The notes under the pieces: model-generated
Told to the model about the DNA's origin: nothing
The model's database searches: none
The model's input: the letters and a program-made list of their open reading frames with translations, nothing else
Made by a program: the position numbers and the translations under genes
Shown: piece by piece, positions 44,708 through 55,775 of the stretch
How the letters are laid out: every line of letters starts with the position of its first letter
How positions within the stretch are numbered: position 1 is the first letter of the stretch
Assembly (NCBI GenBank): GCA_949358305.1
Contig: OX442322.1
Span: 7,442,001 to 7,506,000, forward strand
Length of the DNA stretch: 64,000 nucleotides
Direction: 5' to 3'
Source: Strigamia acuminata
Lineage: Eukaryota > Arthropoda > Chilopoda > Geophilomorpha > Linotaeniidae

Positions 44708-46375
44708 CTAGAAAGGTTTATAACGATTTTCACTAAAAACAGATAGTCTACTACTGGATTGTTGTTGCCCTCGTGAATGCATAATGTGATGCCTAGATAA
44801 GTGCCGCTGTAGGAGTGGTGAGGTATATTGTCTGACATACGACAGTGTCCATCCTTGACCAAATGATTTCCTCATTTGGTAATCATTGTTAGGGGTTTTA
44901 TTGTCAGGTTTAATATCATCACAAGAGGCACTGTTGATTGACGGTATATCAGTATCAGTATCAGTAGCACCATCATTGGAGGTGCGATTAAACAAAGGTG
45001 TATTATAATCTTGTGTATTCAGGTCAGTAGCACCAGGCACATATATACCAGTATCAGTAGCACCAGGCACATATATACCAGTATCAGTAGCACCATCGTT
45101 AGAGGTGTAATTAAACAAAGGTGTATTATAATCTTGTGTATTCAGAGGTCCATCACTGAGGTGTGTATAATCGTTAGTTGGAGATACAGGAAGTACATTG
45201 CTAGAATTGTTCATAAATGTATGGTTGAGAGGCAAGGGTGCCACGGAATTGTAACTTGGGTTTTTATTGCCCAAAAATTCATCTAAAACATCTTGGGCGA
45301 TGTTATCTGATATATTAGGGGGATTTTCAATATCTTGCATGGTATATGCATTATTATAACCTGATACAGGAAGTACATTGCTAGAATTGTTCATAAATGT
45401 ATGGTTGAGAGGCAAGGGTGCCACGGAATTGTAACTTGGGTTTATATTGCCCCAAAATTCATCTAAATCTTCTTGGGCGATGTTATCTGGTATATTAGGG
45501 GGATTTTCAATATCTTGCATGGTATATGCATTATTATAACCTGACGTATTGTATCTCAAGTTTCCATCTGTGAAGTATTTCTCCAATCCGTTATCTGAGC
45601 GAAGCATGTCTTCTACATACTTAACTTTTGTATCATTTTCGGAATCGGATACAAATTCCGTATTATTTCTATCCTTTTTAAATCCAAAATTATAGATCTT
45701 TTCTTCAGAATAACTGTAGTGGGTGAAATACAAATACTTCACCGTTGTATCCGTACGACCTTTTAATAGAGGTCGATACATGATAATATTGGAAACATAC
45801 AAATCAACAGGTTTTAGATTCTTGATCATGCCGAATTTAGTTGTAACTTGTTTTTGACGGGACAAAAATATATGCTCCGTTTTAACATGACTAATAAATT
45901 TGTCCGAGTTCACTGCCTTGACCAGCTTTTGCGCATATAAAATACATTCCACACATATTATGTGTGAAATACTGGAATTGTCTTCTAGTATGGTATTTAA
46001 TACCTCACTTTTACTTTCATAACACATACAAGAGGTCAATAAAACTTCATCTTTGTCTAATTTAATTTTCATAAAGTCGGAAAAAATAGAATTTTTCATT
46101 GACTTTATTACGGGCTCTAATTTTAAATTTTTACCACATGTTTCTTTTTTTTTAAATGCAGGTATACTTTTTAAATCTTTTAAAGTTGAAATTAATAATT
46201 GACACTTTTTCTCAAGAGTCTCAATAATGAATTGACCATGCAGTGTTTTTAAATTTTTAATAGTATCACATGTATTTTCTTTTACCGAACCATCCAATTT
46301 TAAAATCGGAGGGTAATAGCATGTTTCCTGTTTCTCCAACAAAAATAAATCACTAAATGGCAGAGTTAGCGCCAT
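44708..46375 (-). CDS. 555-aa protein with tandem 60-residue repeats, unknown function
   Basis: This is an intronless frame with an ATG (MALTLPFSDLFLLEK). The first half (about 1-275) is mixed alpha/beta in character with several cysteines (CMCYES, HIICVEC) and no membrane segment. Two nearly identical 60-residue repeats follow (about 277-397), each containing GYNNAYTMQDIENPP and VAPLPLNHTFMNNSS, from a 180-bp in-frame DNA duplication. Next comes a low-complexity D/T/N/P-rich part with GATDTGIYVP twice, then a basic C-terminus. The start overlaps the end of the upstream gene by 23 bp, unusual for arthropod nuclear genes and suggestive of a viral or mobile source. I do not recognise the family. 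Confidence 0.7.
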   Translation of the reverse strand: MALTLPFSDLFLLEKQETCYYPPILKLDGSVKENTCDTIKNLKTLHGQFIIETLEKKCQLLISTLKDLKSIPAFKKKETCGKNLKLEPVIKSMKNSIFSDFMKIKLDKDEVLLTSCMCYESKSEVLNTILEDNSSISHIICVECILYAQKLVKAVNSDKFISHVKTEHIFLSRQKQVTTKFGMIKNLKPVDLYVSNIIMYRPLLKGRTDTTVKYLYFTHYSYSEEKIYNFGFKKDRNNTEFVSDSENDTKVKYVEDMLRSDNGLEKYFTDGNLRYNTSGYNNAYTMQDIENPPNIPDNIAQEDLDEFWGNINPSYNSVAPLPLNHTFMNNSSNVLPVSGYNNAYTMQDIENPPNISDNIAQDVLDEFLGNKNPSYNSVAPLPLNHTFMNNSSNVLPVSPTNDYTHLSDGPLNTQDYNTPLFNYTSNDGATDTGIYVPGATDTGIYVPGATDLNTQDYNTPLFNRTSNDGATDTDTDIPSINSASCDDIKPDNKTPNNDYQMRKSFGQGWTLSYVRQYTSPLLQRHLSRHHIMHSRGQQQSSSRLSVFSENRYKPF

Positions 46376-46721
46376 AGTATTTATGATAATCGTTCAAATA
46401 TCCGGAAATTAATCCCTCCGCTGAACGTTCGTTACAGTCTAATGTTACTCTGTACACATCCCAAAATTTTGGGACTGTTTTCATGATGTCTAAACCCTGG
46501 TCTAACTCCACCTCCGCCCCACTCCAAACGATATTACATTGACCATCTGTGAATGCGGTGTTCAGCCAGAACTGATTTTTCAATGCTGCATTGAATAGGA
46601 GAAAAAGTTTTCTATCCCAGAAAACTCTTACTGCTATTACCGATACGTTTTGAATATTTTCAATTTTATAAGATATTATAAAAAAATTTCTATTCGAACT
46701 GAAAGAAAAATAATTTACCAT
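46353..46721 (-). CDS. 122-aa protein of unknown function, middle gene of compact cluster
   Basis: The ATG start gives MVNYFSFSSNRNFFIIS. The protein is hydrophobic/aromatic in its first half, then has FWLNTAFTDGQCNIVWSG and a conserved-looking VYRVTLDCNERSAEGLISGY end. No signal peptide or clear membrane helix is seen, and I do not recognise the family. It lies 39 bp downstream of the Q-rich gene and its last 23 bp overlap the start of the 555-aa gene, so the three may be expressed from one transcript. Confidence 0.65.
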   Translation of the reverse strand: MVNYFSFSSNRNFFIISYKIENIQNVSVIAVRVFWDRKLFLLFNAALKNQFWLNTAFTDGQCNIVWSGAEVELDQGLDIMKTVPKFWDVYRVTLDCNERSAEGLISGYLNDYHKYYGANSAI

Positions 46722-46760
46722 TTTAAGTATAACAAATCTGAAATATAATAATAACTCAAC

Positions 46761-47219
46761 TTACTTGTTTTTTTTCTTGATGTCCCTGATTACCGAATAA
46801 ATAGTACTATTTATGTATGTTTGCTGGTCCACTATCTCTTCGGAATCATCAACAAGCTCAGCTAGTCCAAGGCTACCATACACGTACCTTACAAAACATG
46901 CTATTTGCTGTTCATTTAGCCCATCAAGATCTTGGGTCATCTGTTGGGAAATTGCCTGTAGCTGCTGTTGATTTAAACTCAGTGGCTTAAGCAGTTTCTG
47001 CTCTTGATGACTTATCTCCTCCAGTATGGATTGTATATACAACTGAGTCCGCTGCTGTTGCTGAAGCGTCTGCTGCTGCGGCTGTTGTTGCTGAAGCGAC
47101 GTCTGCTGCTGCTGCAGCTGCGGTGGCTGAAACGATGTCTGCTGCTGCTGCAGCTGCGGTGGCTGAAATGACGTCTGCTGCTGTTGCTGGGCTAAGAATG
47201 AATTACTGTAGTTAGTCAT
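46761..47219 (-). CDS. 152-aa glutamine-rich protein, first gene of compact cluster
   Basis: The ATG start gives MTNYSNSFLAQQQQQ. Residues 1-60 are Q/P/T-rich and repeat SFQPPQLQQQQ, from CTG/CTGCTG-rich DNA. The remaining part (about 65-152) looks folded and helical: LNEQQIACFVRYVYGSLG, then an acidic stretch and INSTIYSVIRDIKKKNK. An upstream ATATAAGAA on the minus strand could serve in initiation but is not diagnostic. Function is unknown. Confidence 0.6.
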   Translation of the reverse strand: MTNYSNSFLAQQQQQTSFQPPQLQQQQTSFQPPQLQQQQTSLQQQQPQQQTLQQQQRTQLYIQSILEEISHQEQKLLKPLSLNQQQLQAISQQMTQDLDGLNEQQIACFVRYVYGSLGLAELVDDSEEIVDQQTYINSTIYSVIRDIKKKNK

Positions 47220-49187
47220 TGTAGTTAATCATTCTAAAATATAAGAACAATGTTCATGATAACTATGTACACAACCTGTCTGACATGAAATTAATTAGTG
47301 ATTTTTATGTGAAAATGGGAATTTCATCTTGTAAATTGTTTTCTACAAGTTGGAAAAGTATCTCTTAGTGTAATTTTGAATAGAAATTACTTCAAATGTG
47401 GAATAAACGAACAGGAGTTGTTTCAGTTTGAAAGTTTGATTTATATATATACACACAAGAAAGTAAACCAATTACTTTTCCTTTGTTTAATTCTATTTTC
47501 AATTATTTTTAATTCTATTTCATTTTTTTTAAAATTCTGTTTTAATTTGATTTAAAATTGTATTTTAATTCTTTTTTTTTTAAAAAAATTTTACTTCAAT
47601 TCTTTTAAATTTTATATCATTTCATTTTTAATTCGTTTTAAAATTGTATTTTAATTCGATTTTTAAAAATGCTATTTCAATTCTGAACATTTCAAATTAC
47701 ACATATCAGAATTAACTTCTCCTGAACAACATGTGGATGGCGGCAAATGATATGCGTTTTTACAATTGATGTGTTTTACGACCAGCAAAAACAGGAGTTT
47801 TTATTGACAAACACCTCAACAAAGGGAGTTTTTATTGACAAACACCTCAACAAAGGAAGTTTTTATTGACAAACACCTCCTTACATCAACGACACATACT
47901 AGTAGAATGTCTTACATAAAATAGCAAAACTTATAATAATAGTGGTACACAGCAACAATCTTAGTAAATACTTTAAGGGCGGTAACGGACCACGAGATCC
48001 AAACAGTAGCAAGAGTCACAACTATAATAATATAAACTCTTTGAGAAAAAAAACAATGCTTTACAGAATTGAAAAATAATTTACCATAGTGGGGGCAAAG
48101 GTAAGTTTACAACAGCTACTTTCAAAGGCTTTCATGCTAGAACCATGAAAAATTTAATCCTTTATTAATTAAATGTGTACCATTATTCAATTAAATCTCC
48201 AGAAATATGGGAATTTATTCAAAAACCCGCCATTGAATTTGATTAGAACAGCACTTCATATATACAATGGTGTTGGTGCTGTATGCTGTTACATTCGGGG
48301 GGAAAATGGTAAGCTTAGGCTTAATGCAAAAACATTAACTTGTCCAAAATCTGTCGTATTGTTAGATTGCCATTTATGCAAAAAAGTAATCTATCATTCT
48401 GCTTGACTCGAGAAACCGTCAAAAATTAAAATCAAAATCAAAAAAATAATTTTACAAATGAATTAAAAAAAACTTTATTGTGTCTCCCTTGATCCTAAAA
48501 ACATTTCGAAGTCGTCGTGACATACTTTGAATGAAGGAATGTTGTACAACTGTGACTGAAGATTGCGATGGCTGGCCAGTCTCAATCGCTGCTAGGACGG
48601 TCATCCATCACAATATCAACTGCAGTCATACATCGGCCAGCTGTACATCGGGTGACTGGAGGACACCAATCTAGCACATCAATCTTTTTAGATACAAATA
48701 GGACGTCTGAAGTTTAAATTTATGCTTGGGACCATTCTCTTGTTGAAAATACCACCATCTTCTTAACTAGACTTTGACCGATATCGATATTTTCAAGTAT
48801 CGCCGATACTGATAATCGGCAATCGAATATCGGCCGATACCATACGGTATTAAAATTAAAATGGCCAACCCCCTCCCCCCCCCCCCGAAAAAAAAATTTA
48901 AATTTGCGTTTATTTTATTTAAAAAATTTAAAAAATTCAGATAAATAAAATCCCAATATCTACTTATCTGGAAAACTGTGACCATGTAAACATGGCAATT
49001 GACAAGATAGTAAACACTGCTTACTATCCCATCAAAGAACTGAAAAAATCCAGTTGTACTGTTGACAAAACAACCCAGACCATAACAGAGGGTAGATGAT
49101 GCTTGATGTTGAATGCAGTTCTATCCTTTCTGTACACTGTTTTCTTTATTGGTTTTCAACAGGGTGACCTTGCGGCTTGATGCCGGC
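47220..49187. other. no firm gene; low-complexity and small repeats
   Basis: T-rich ATTTTAATT-type sequence fills 47480-47700. A 31-bp unit (GAGTTTTTATTGACAAACACC) occurs three times at 47794-47880. The frame at 48173-48406 (CTIIQLNLQKYGNLF, then TALHIYNGVGAVCCY) looks somewhat protein-like but is unassigned. At 48776-48850 there is a partly palindromic cluster of ATCGGCCGATAC-type words, likely a decayed inverted-repeat element, followed by a C14 run. Confidence 0.4.
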
Positions 49188-49252
49188 ACACAAGATTTGG
49201 GTGTCAAGCAGCACCAAGCGGCTTGATGTCGCTTGACCCCCAAATCTTGTGT
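49188..49252. ncRNA. pre-miRNA-like hairpin candidate
   Basis: Arms of 22 nt (49188-49209 and 49231-49252) pair at 21 of 22 positions around a 21-nt loop. The arm sequence begins ACACAAGATTTGGG and is of mixed composition, unlike the AT-rich surroundings. Size and geometry fit a microRNA precursor, but a short inverted-repeat element would look the same. Confidence 0.4.
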
Positions 49253-49684
49253 AGTTTTATCAACATAATTGAGGACAAATTCCAATCTCTTTTTTGTTTT
49301 AGGATAGATGTAGGGTTTTTTGCATGCTTTTATTCCTTAAAATCCCTCCTCATATTTCTCTTGTAATCTGCCTCCTTGATGTTGCTATGTAGACAGGGGG
49401 TAATTGGACTACGTGGGCAATTAATCAAATGACTGACTATGACGCAGTGTTAAAATATTTAATTATAAACCTTTATTCACCTAAATATAAAGCGAAAAGT
49501 TAAACTGGAAACAAAATACTTGGATAAATCAAATGCGTACATTAGGCGTACATTAATACCATTCTACAGTATCACTAATTTACATATTCGGCTCAAAAGA
49601 ATTTAAACGGGATAATGAGGATGTTTAAGTTAGGTTAGGAGACAAAACTTTTTCCAAAATTTCAAAAGAAAAAAATATTACAAT
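49253..49684. other. no gene seen
   Basis: Spacer downstream of the minus-strand protease gene. An AATAAA is not evident directly after its stop. Confidence 0.4.
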
Positions 49685-50869
49685 TCATATCTCTGCAAAT
49701 GGCTCAAGGCAGCCATGGTGGATTTCGTAGAACACGCGGGCCCGTAGCTCCGCGCCTTCGGCCAGCTTCATCATATTGCGGTCCACGACATATCTGCGCG
49801 CGAAGTGCAAAATCATTGGGCCGCACGAATCACCGTTCAGTTGCAGTTGCAAAGCCTGAGGCGGGACCCACTTCTCGTATTTGGGGAGAATAACACCAGC
49901 TCCTGTCAAGTTGAGCTTAATGCAACGCCACCAATCCTTGTGGTCTTCATAAGGTTTTCGACGAGAGTCATAAAACCCGACGCACGGAAGTAATCGTGTC
50001 TTGTCAAGCACATATATAATCCAGCGCTTCCGCGCTGGGATGGGTAAAACCCAAATTTTATGCTCTTTCTTTGGCTGGTCTGGGTTATTACGGAACCATC
50101 TCCACGTAACCGGTTGGTCCTTTTTAGACATCAATCTGTCCACCGTAGCTGTTGGGAACGCAAAAACTTGTGGATAGTGCAGCTGAATCATTCCCAGGTA
50201 ATAATCGACAATGGAGCGGTGCACCCACTGAATCGTCTTTGGGATTATTAGTGCTCCAAGTGCAGCCATTTCACACGCTCTGACTACAACTTCTGGTCTC
50301 GCATTGGAATGATATAAAATGTCGTCTGGGGCACGCTGAAGGAAGGTCTTCCAAAGTTGGACAGCTTTAAGTTCTTTTTCGCGCGGGATTCGTACTTCGT
50401 AATCCATCGGTGGCGCTGGCAAGTCTATTTTTGGATCGTACAAATTTGTGCGTTTGCCCAAGAGTTTAGCTCTGGCAACTCGATACTTGAGTTCTGCCTC
50501 CTCAAGGATGTATTGTTGAGACTCGATCTTAAATGCCTCAAACCCCGGCCGCCCCTCGTGTATCTTCGACTTCAACGGCTTCAGCCCCGCTTCTACCAGC
50601 TTTTTCCACTTGGCGGTAAACTCCCGGAGACGACGGCAGTTCCGCTGAACCTCCCTTTTCGCTTCATGCCGAATAATCTTAAGGCCTTGCGGTGTAAGGT
50701 TAACCTTCTCGATTCCTTGTAATGCTCGTTTCTCTTTGCGGTGTCGTTTTCTTCGTTCCTGTCGGTTTCGCTTCTTGATGATCTCCGGATCATCTGGATC
50801 CAGCGTCTTCGGGTGTTGTTGACGCTGTCTCTCATGGCGCTCGATGGTCAGGATCTTATCTTGCCTCAT
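49685..50869 (-). CDS. Ulp1-like cysteine protease (C48) domain protein, probably inactive
   Basis: This is an intronless 394-aa frame starting at an ATG (MRQDKILTIERHERQRQ). Residues 1-135 are strongly basic and coiled-coil-like (KKRNRQERRKRHRKEKRA). The C-terminal half matches the Ulp1/SENP fold: an IQWVHRSIVDYYLGMIQLHY segment, KIWVLPIP, RWIIYVLD, VGFYDSRR and QLNGDSCGPMILHFARRY. The cysteine, the Q before it and the YDS aspartate are present, but the position of the catalytic histidine (normally HW) is R in ARKRW. Ulp1 enzymes remove SUMO; many transposons and large DNA viruses carry relatives used for other cleavage. The lone, intronless, basic-N-terminus form suggests a mobile-element or viral origin. 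Its base composition is GC-richer than the flanks. Confidence 0.7.
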   Translation of the reverse strand: MRQDKILTIERHERQRQQHPKTLDPDDPEIIKKRNRQERRKRHRKEKRALQGIEKVNLTPQGLKIIRHEAKREVQRNCRRLREFTAKWKKLVEAGLKPLKSKIHEGRPGFEAFKIESQQYILEEAELKYRVARAKLLGKRTNLYDPKIDLPAPPMDYEVRIPREKELKAVQLWKTFLQRAPDDILYHSNARPEVVVRACEMAALGALIIPKTIQWVHRSIVDYYLGMIQLHYPQVFAFPTATVDRLMSKKDQPVTWRWFRNNPDQPKKEHKIWVLPIPARKRWIIYVLDKTRLLPCVGFYDSRRKPYEDHKDWWRCIKLNLTGAGVILPKYEKWVPPQALQLQLNGDSCGPMILHFARRYVVDRNMMKLAEGAELRARVFYEIHHGCLEPFAEI

Positions 50870-53036
50870 TGGTAAAGCTGTTTTGAAAAGTATAGATAAT
50901 GCAAATGCATCATTTTAACAACAAAATTTTTGAAATTGGAAGTGGTTTTTCGTCCGCAATTGGTCAATATTAGGGGGTTTTTCGCAAAAAAATAGTGATA
51001 CCGCAATAATAAGATTTTGAGAATTTGGCTCCCGGGATGAGCCAGCAATAGATACGAAATTAAAAAAATCACATAAACTTCAAATTTTGTTTTAAAACTT
51101 TAAATTTTGTTTTAAAACCTCAAATTTTGTTTTGCAAGTTTATACTTCGTTTAAAAATTTCAAATTTCGTTTTAAAACCTCAAATTTTGTTTTGCAAGTT
51201 TATACTTCGTTTAAAAATTTTAAATTTCTTTTAAAAAACTTCGTATTTTGTTTAAAATTGTCGTTTAAAACTTTGGAATTTTGGTCAAAAACTTCCCGGA
51301 TGACCCCGCCAATCCGCAAAAAAGGCAGGCTTACTCATTGGTTGGCTTGGTCCTGCTGGTGTGTTCTTTAAATCAATTGCACGATTGTACATTGCCATGG
51401 CGTATACAGCTTTTTCTGGAAGTCACACATCAGTCGAATTAAAAGATTTTCCTTAAAAGTACAATATTTTAAAACATCAACTCATCCAAACTATTTACAC
51501 ATCAGTCGAATTAAAAGATTTTCCTTTAAAGTACAAAATTTTAAAACATCAACTCATCCAAACTATTTACAATTGCTAAAATTAATAAACTATGAATTAG
51601 AAGTAAAATTATGAAAAGTAAATTCATTAAATTACTCAATTTAACAACCCACAACTCGAATGCACTCACTTTACTTTAAATTTCAACTCAAAATCACGTT
51701 AGAATTTTGAAAACATATTCACAAACCTTTAGAAACACAAAACGACACAAATAATAAGTAATCAACAATAAATTCCACTTAAATCCACAAATTCTCTTTT
51801 TTTACCCCCACTACTTTTCCAATGTCATCCAATCTTTAGTCCAGTCCAGTTGCATGTTAGGAAATGAACAAACACCCAGATTAGCGCAACGACCATCTAA
51901 AACAAAAATGGCGGACAAGAATTTAATCTCTTAAATTACAGGGGCCTGATTAGCTCGCGTCCACTTTGGCTAAATGGTGAAAATTCAATGGTGCTCATGC
52001 AAAACCACAAGATAGAATTATTTAATTATTCTAACAAATAAAACTAATTCTTTCCCTTCTATAAACTCGTAATTAAAAGTAATTTACAACGTAGTATCAA
52101 AATATTTTTTATTTATTTATCATTATTGGGCCTAATATTATGCTTAATAATGCTATATAACAACTGGAATTAGAAAATCGTCTTTTCCACTTTCGGGTCA
52201 CTCGATTAGCTCGAGTTCACCTTGGTGAAAATTCGATCAGTAGAACTGATGATAGGAGCTTCATGGAACGAAGAAAAGTCCAAAAAAAACTCTTTTTTTT
52301 GTTTCAAGATTTTTCTTAAAAGCGTGGGCACATGGGGAAAACACCACTGCAAAGAATCCAACAAGGCGGACATGAACGGAATGTAGGTAAACAAATTTAA
52401 CAAATTAACTAACACAAAAACAACTAATTAATTCTGTTCCTTCAGAATTAACCGAACAACTATTGCTCAAAGAGTCACTTGACCCAGCTCAAAGGACTTA
52501 CAAGTATTATTAGATAAGTGCTGACATTATTCATTTTCGCTTTAAGATAATCTTCTTATCATTTTCAGATAGCTAATTTGAAAGACTGATTTTTCAATTG
52601 TAGCAGAGGAGTCGAAACAAACACGAATTATCGTGTAAACGGCGAAAAACAATGGTTTTTAATCGCTAATGGCATCGTATGAACGTTAGCGATACGAAGC
52701 AGCGTCTTCACGACGCGCGCAAACAATTCGACCGTGCTTTAGCACTTATATGCCGAGAGACAGATCCCCAGCTTAATGGTCGCAACCGTGCAGATGCAAG
52801 GTGAGGTGGCTAATGTGCTTTTTAAATGGAGGATCCCAGAGTCCCAAAGCTCACCTTCTCATCATGGACGTGCTGTTGTCCATGGGGCCACCACCCTGAA
52901 CCCATTCCCTTGTGTGACCAAGAGAATTTTTGACCCCACTAATGAGGACCGCGTCATTGGTTATGACAGTACACTAAGTAAGTTCCGGGTGGCTGGTTGG
53001 CTGCTGCATGTAATGTGAGATCGTGTCACACAGAAA
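50870..53036. other. non-coding stretch with small tandem repeats
   Basis: A 60-bp repeat (CCTCAAATTTTGTTTTGCAAG) occurs twice at 51119-51235, and a 72-bp repeat (ACACATCAGTCGAATTAAAAG) twice at 51425-51568. A GC-richer patch at 52670-53030 has an open frame (52776-53018) of no recognised family. No other gene is seen. Confidence 0.45.
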
Positions 53037-53345
53037 GGCTGGTACAGCACTGGGTGGGTGTGGTCTCGCTTCTTTGTTCTGCGAGGCGGGAAGGCAGGTT
53101 CTCAGAGCGCCAAACAGGCAGGCCAAATTTACAGACCTTGACAGTTTGTCGCTTTGAGGTGCTGCCCCTTCGCCTCATAGGCTGGTACAGCACTGGGTGG
53201 GTGTGGTCTCGCTTCTTTGTTCTGCGAGGCGGGAAGGCAGGTTCTCAGAGCGCCAAACAGGCAGGCCAAATTTACAGACCTTGACAGTTTGTTGCTTTGA
53301 GGTGCTACCTTTTCGCCTCATAGGCTGGTACACCCTGAGGGTGTG
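53037..53345. repeat. 143-bp tandem repeat, two copies plus a partial third
   Basis: Units start at GGCTGGTACAGCACTGGG at 53037, 53180 and 53323. The first two are nearly identical; the third stops after about 25 bp. The unit is GC-rich and ends GAGGTGCTGCCCCTTCGCCT. Confidence 0.9.
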
Positions 53346-55466
53346 ATCTCGCTACTAAAAATCATCTGATTATTAACTTATTATGAAATGAGAACATATT
53401 CAAACAACAACACAAACTTAGCAATTAGCAAGTAAAGTAATCACGTCTAGTATTAACCTGTCTTGTCATGATTAAAAAAAAAGATAAATTAACTCAAACA
53501 AAACATAGCGCTGTTGATGTGACCGTAAATCAATCAAAGAATATTCGATCGAAAAAAACAACCCAAACCTCTAGCGTTTTAATGTGCTAGTGTTTTTGAT
53601 GAAAAAAAAATAATTTACCTCAGTGTTGTAGATGTTGTGATTACAGACGACTTCTTCTGATTATATCATGAGCTCAAAACGTTGGCTGTATATATAGTTA
53701 CTACTAGTCATTCATTCGTTAAGAGCAAATAAAAACACAGCTAGTCATTATGAGTTTACAGGATAGGGGAAGTAAAGCAATATAATGAAATTAAATGAAA
53801 TGAAAAGACAAATTGAAAGTTCAACATACACACCACTTAATAATTTCAAGGAAAAAAAGTGCTGAGTCATTAACTATTTGTAATTGGTAAACGAGCCGTT
53901 ACTTGTCAGTGTCATTAGCTATTTGAAATTGGTAAACATGACGTTGCTTGTCAATTGAATTGTCAATTGTCATAAGGCCCAGGACAACAACCTATATATG
54001 ATAAATGAGAAAAAAAGAAAACAAATAAATTGGTTTTATAATTATTTAAAAACATTTGTATTTGTTATGGATGATTTGAAGATGAGATACAAAAAAATTG
54101 CTTATTTAATCCAATTGAAATAAAATCTTGTTTGGATGTAATAAAATAAAAATTGAGGAATTAATTTCTCTGCTTGGGTTTGAGAAAAATAGACACTTTA
54201 ATGAATATTTAAGTTAGCAATTGAATCCAACAACTCTTCAAATACCCAACTAAACTACTCACATTTAATAAAAATGTGAATGCAAATGAGAATAATTTTT
54301 TTGAGAATTAATTTTTTTTACAAAAAATGTAAAAAAAAATTAAAGATCAAATAGACCCACCCCCTTTATATACATCCTATAGTACCTCCTTTTAGGCCCT
54401 ATTTGGGGGGGGCAAAATGCCCCCCTTAGGGTAACAAAAGGCTCCCTACGGAAGATAAAAGGCCCCCTTAGGGTCCTATGTATAAAATAAATAAAATAAA
54501 ATAAAATAAATTATAAATAAATAATAAATAAATAAAAATAAATAAATAAATAACCGAGGACGTTAGAGAGTGTCTGAATAATTAAGCTATCCCAGAAATG
54601 TTAAGAAAAATATGTCGGTACTGTGCCAAGAATTCAAATGTATTTGCTTTATCAAAAGAAATGATTGTGCATCAATGGATATCTCTTAGTTTGATTAGAC
54701 TCAAAATTTTAAACACAGCTGATTTAAAATTCAATGGACATCTCTTTATTTGATAGGGCTTGCGTTTTAGTCACGTTTTATTTTAAACATTTAGTTTCTT
54801 CAAATTTCTAATGAAATATCTCTGGGTAAATTTATGTATGCTATAGTTAATTCTTGCAATTAGATTTTCCTTTCTAAAAATTCAGTTGCCTTTATTATTA
54901 TTTAAACATTAAATAAAATGTACTTTTTAAATTAGCGTTTAAATTAAATGACAGTTCGTTATAATAAGGCTTGAGCACCGCACTGGGAGCTATGCAGCAA
55001 AACTATAGTGGCAGAGGAGCAGGAGGAATCACTGACGCGTCAAAAGCATCTAGAATGTGGTTCCCAAACCGAGTGAATTTAGAACTAAACAAGAAAAACA
55101 AAAAAATTACGTTTTTAAAAAACACTTTTATGCTGTATCCCTGCGAAAGTGTAATCCAGAATAAAAATTTGGCAATTGACAGATTGTTTTTAGCAAATAA
55201 AAAACTAAAGTTCAGAACAAAAAATTATTGGCACCCTGAAAGAGCGGCAAATTCTGCCCAGGAAACATATTTTTAATATTCTAATCGGTTCATATTTAAT
55301 ATTTTTGATTTTTTTATGGTCGAATTCAATTTTCCCTGTAAATTTACCATAAATCAGAATTTTAATTCGTATTTCCAGGTCACAGCACTGATGAAACAAA
55401 AATTTTTTTTTATTTAAATGAGGAAATTCTCAAAGTTGGGAAATACTGCTAGATTTTTTTTAAGGC
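53346..55466. other. no gene seen
   Basis: AT-rich spacer. It has a G/C-homopolymer patch at 54357-54475 (GGCCCC and CCCCTTAG words) and an AAATAAAT microsatellite at 54481-54552. The frame at 54971-55276 has no family resemblance. Confidence 0.45.
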
Positions 55467-55775
55467 AGTGGCTACGTTCATGTCCGACATGAACGTATTA
55501 TTTTCATGACGCGCTGTGATTGGCTGAGATCTATTCATGTCGGTTCGTTTCCTCAACGTAATTTTTCTCAAATTCAATGTTTTCGAGGTTTTAGCTTCTT
55601 TTTTTCTTACAAGGGGGGTCGTAGCCCCCCCTTGACCCCCCCAGACCTAACCTTATCCGTTTTTAGCAAAGTTGACAAAATGAGGATTTTTATCAATGTA
55701 TTTCAATGCATCTCTCAACCAATCACAGCGCGTCATGAAAATAATACGTTCACGTCGGACATGAACGTAGCCACT
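55467..55775. mobile_element. MITE with about 60-bp terminal inverted repeats
   Basis: The two ends (AGTGGCTACGTTCATGTCC and its complement) pair over about 62 bp with one or two mismatches, and the TIR itself contains a palindrome, TTCATGTCCGACATGAA. The total length is about 309 bp with a C-rich centre (GGGGGGTCGTAGCCCCCCC). No transposase is encoded and no clear target duplication was found. Confidence 0.75.

Noticed and set aside
46761-47219. Faint similarity of the C-terminal part of the Q-rich protein to the Arp2/3 subunit ARPC5
   Set aside because: It rests on a few hydrophobic and aromatic positions recalled from memory and could easily be chance.
47794-47880. Three regularly spaced 31-bp repeats resembling a CRISPR array
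   Set aside because: They are adjacent tandem copies with no spacers, in a eukaryotic sequence.
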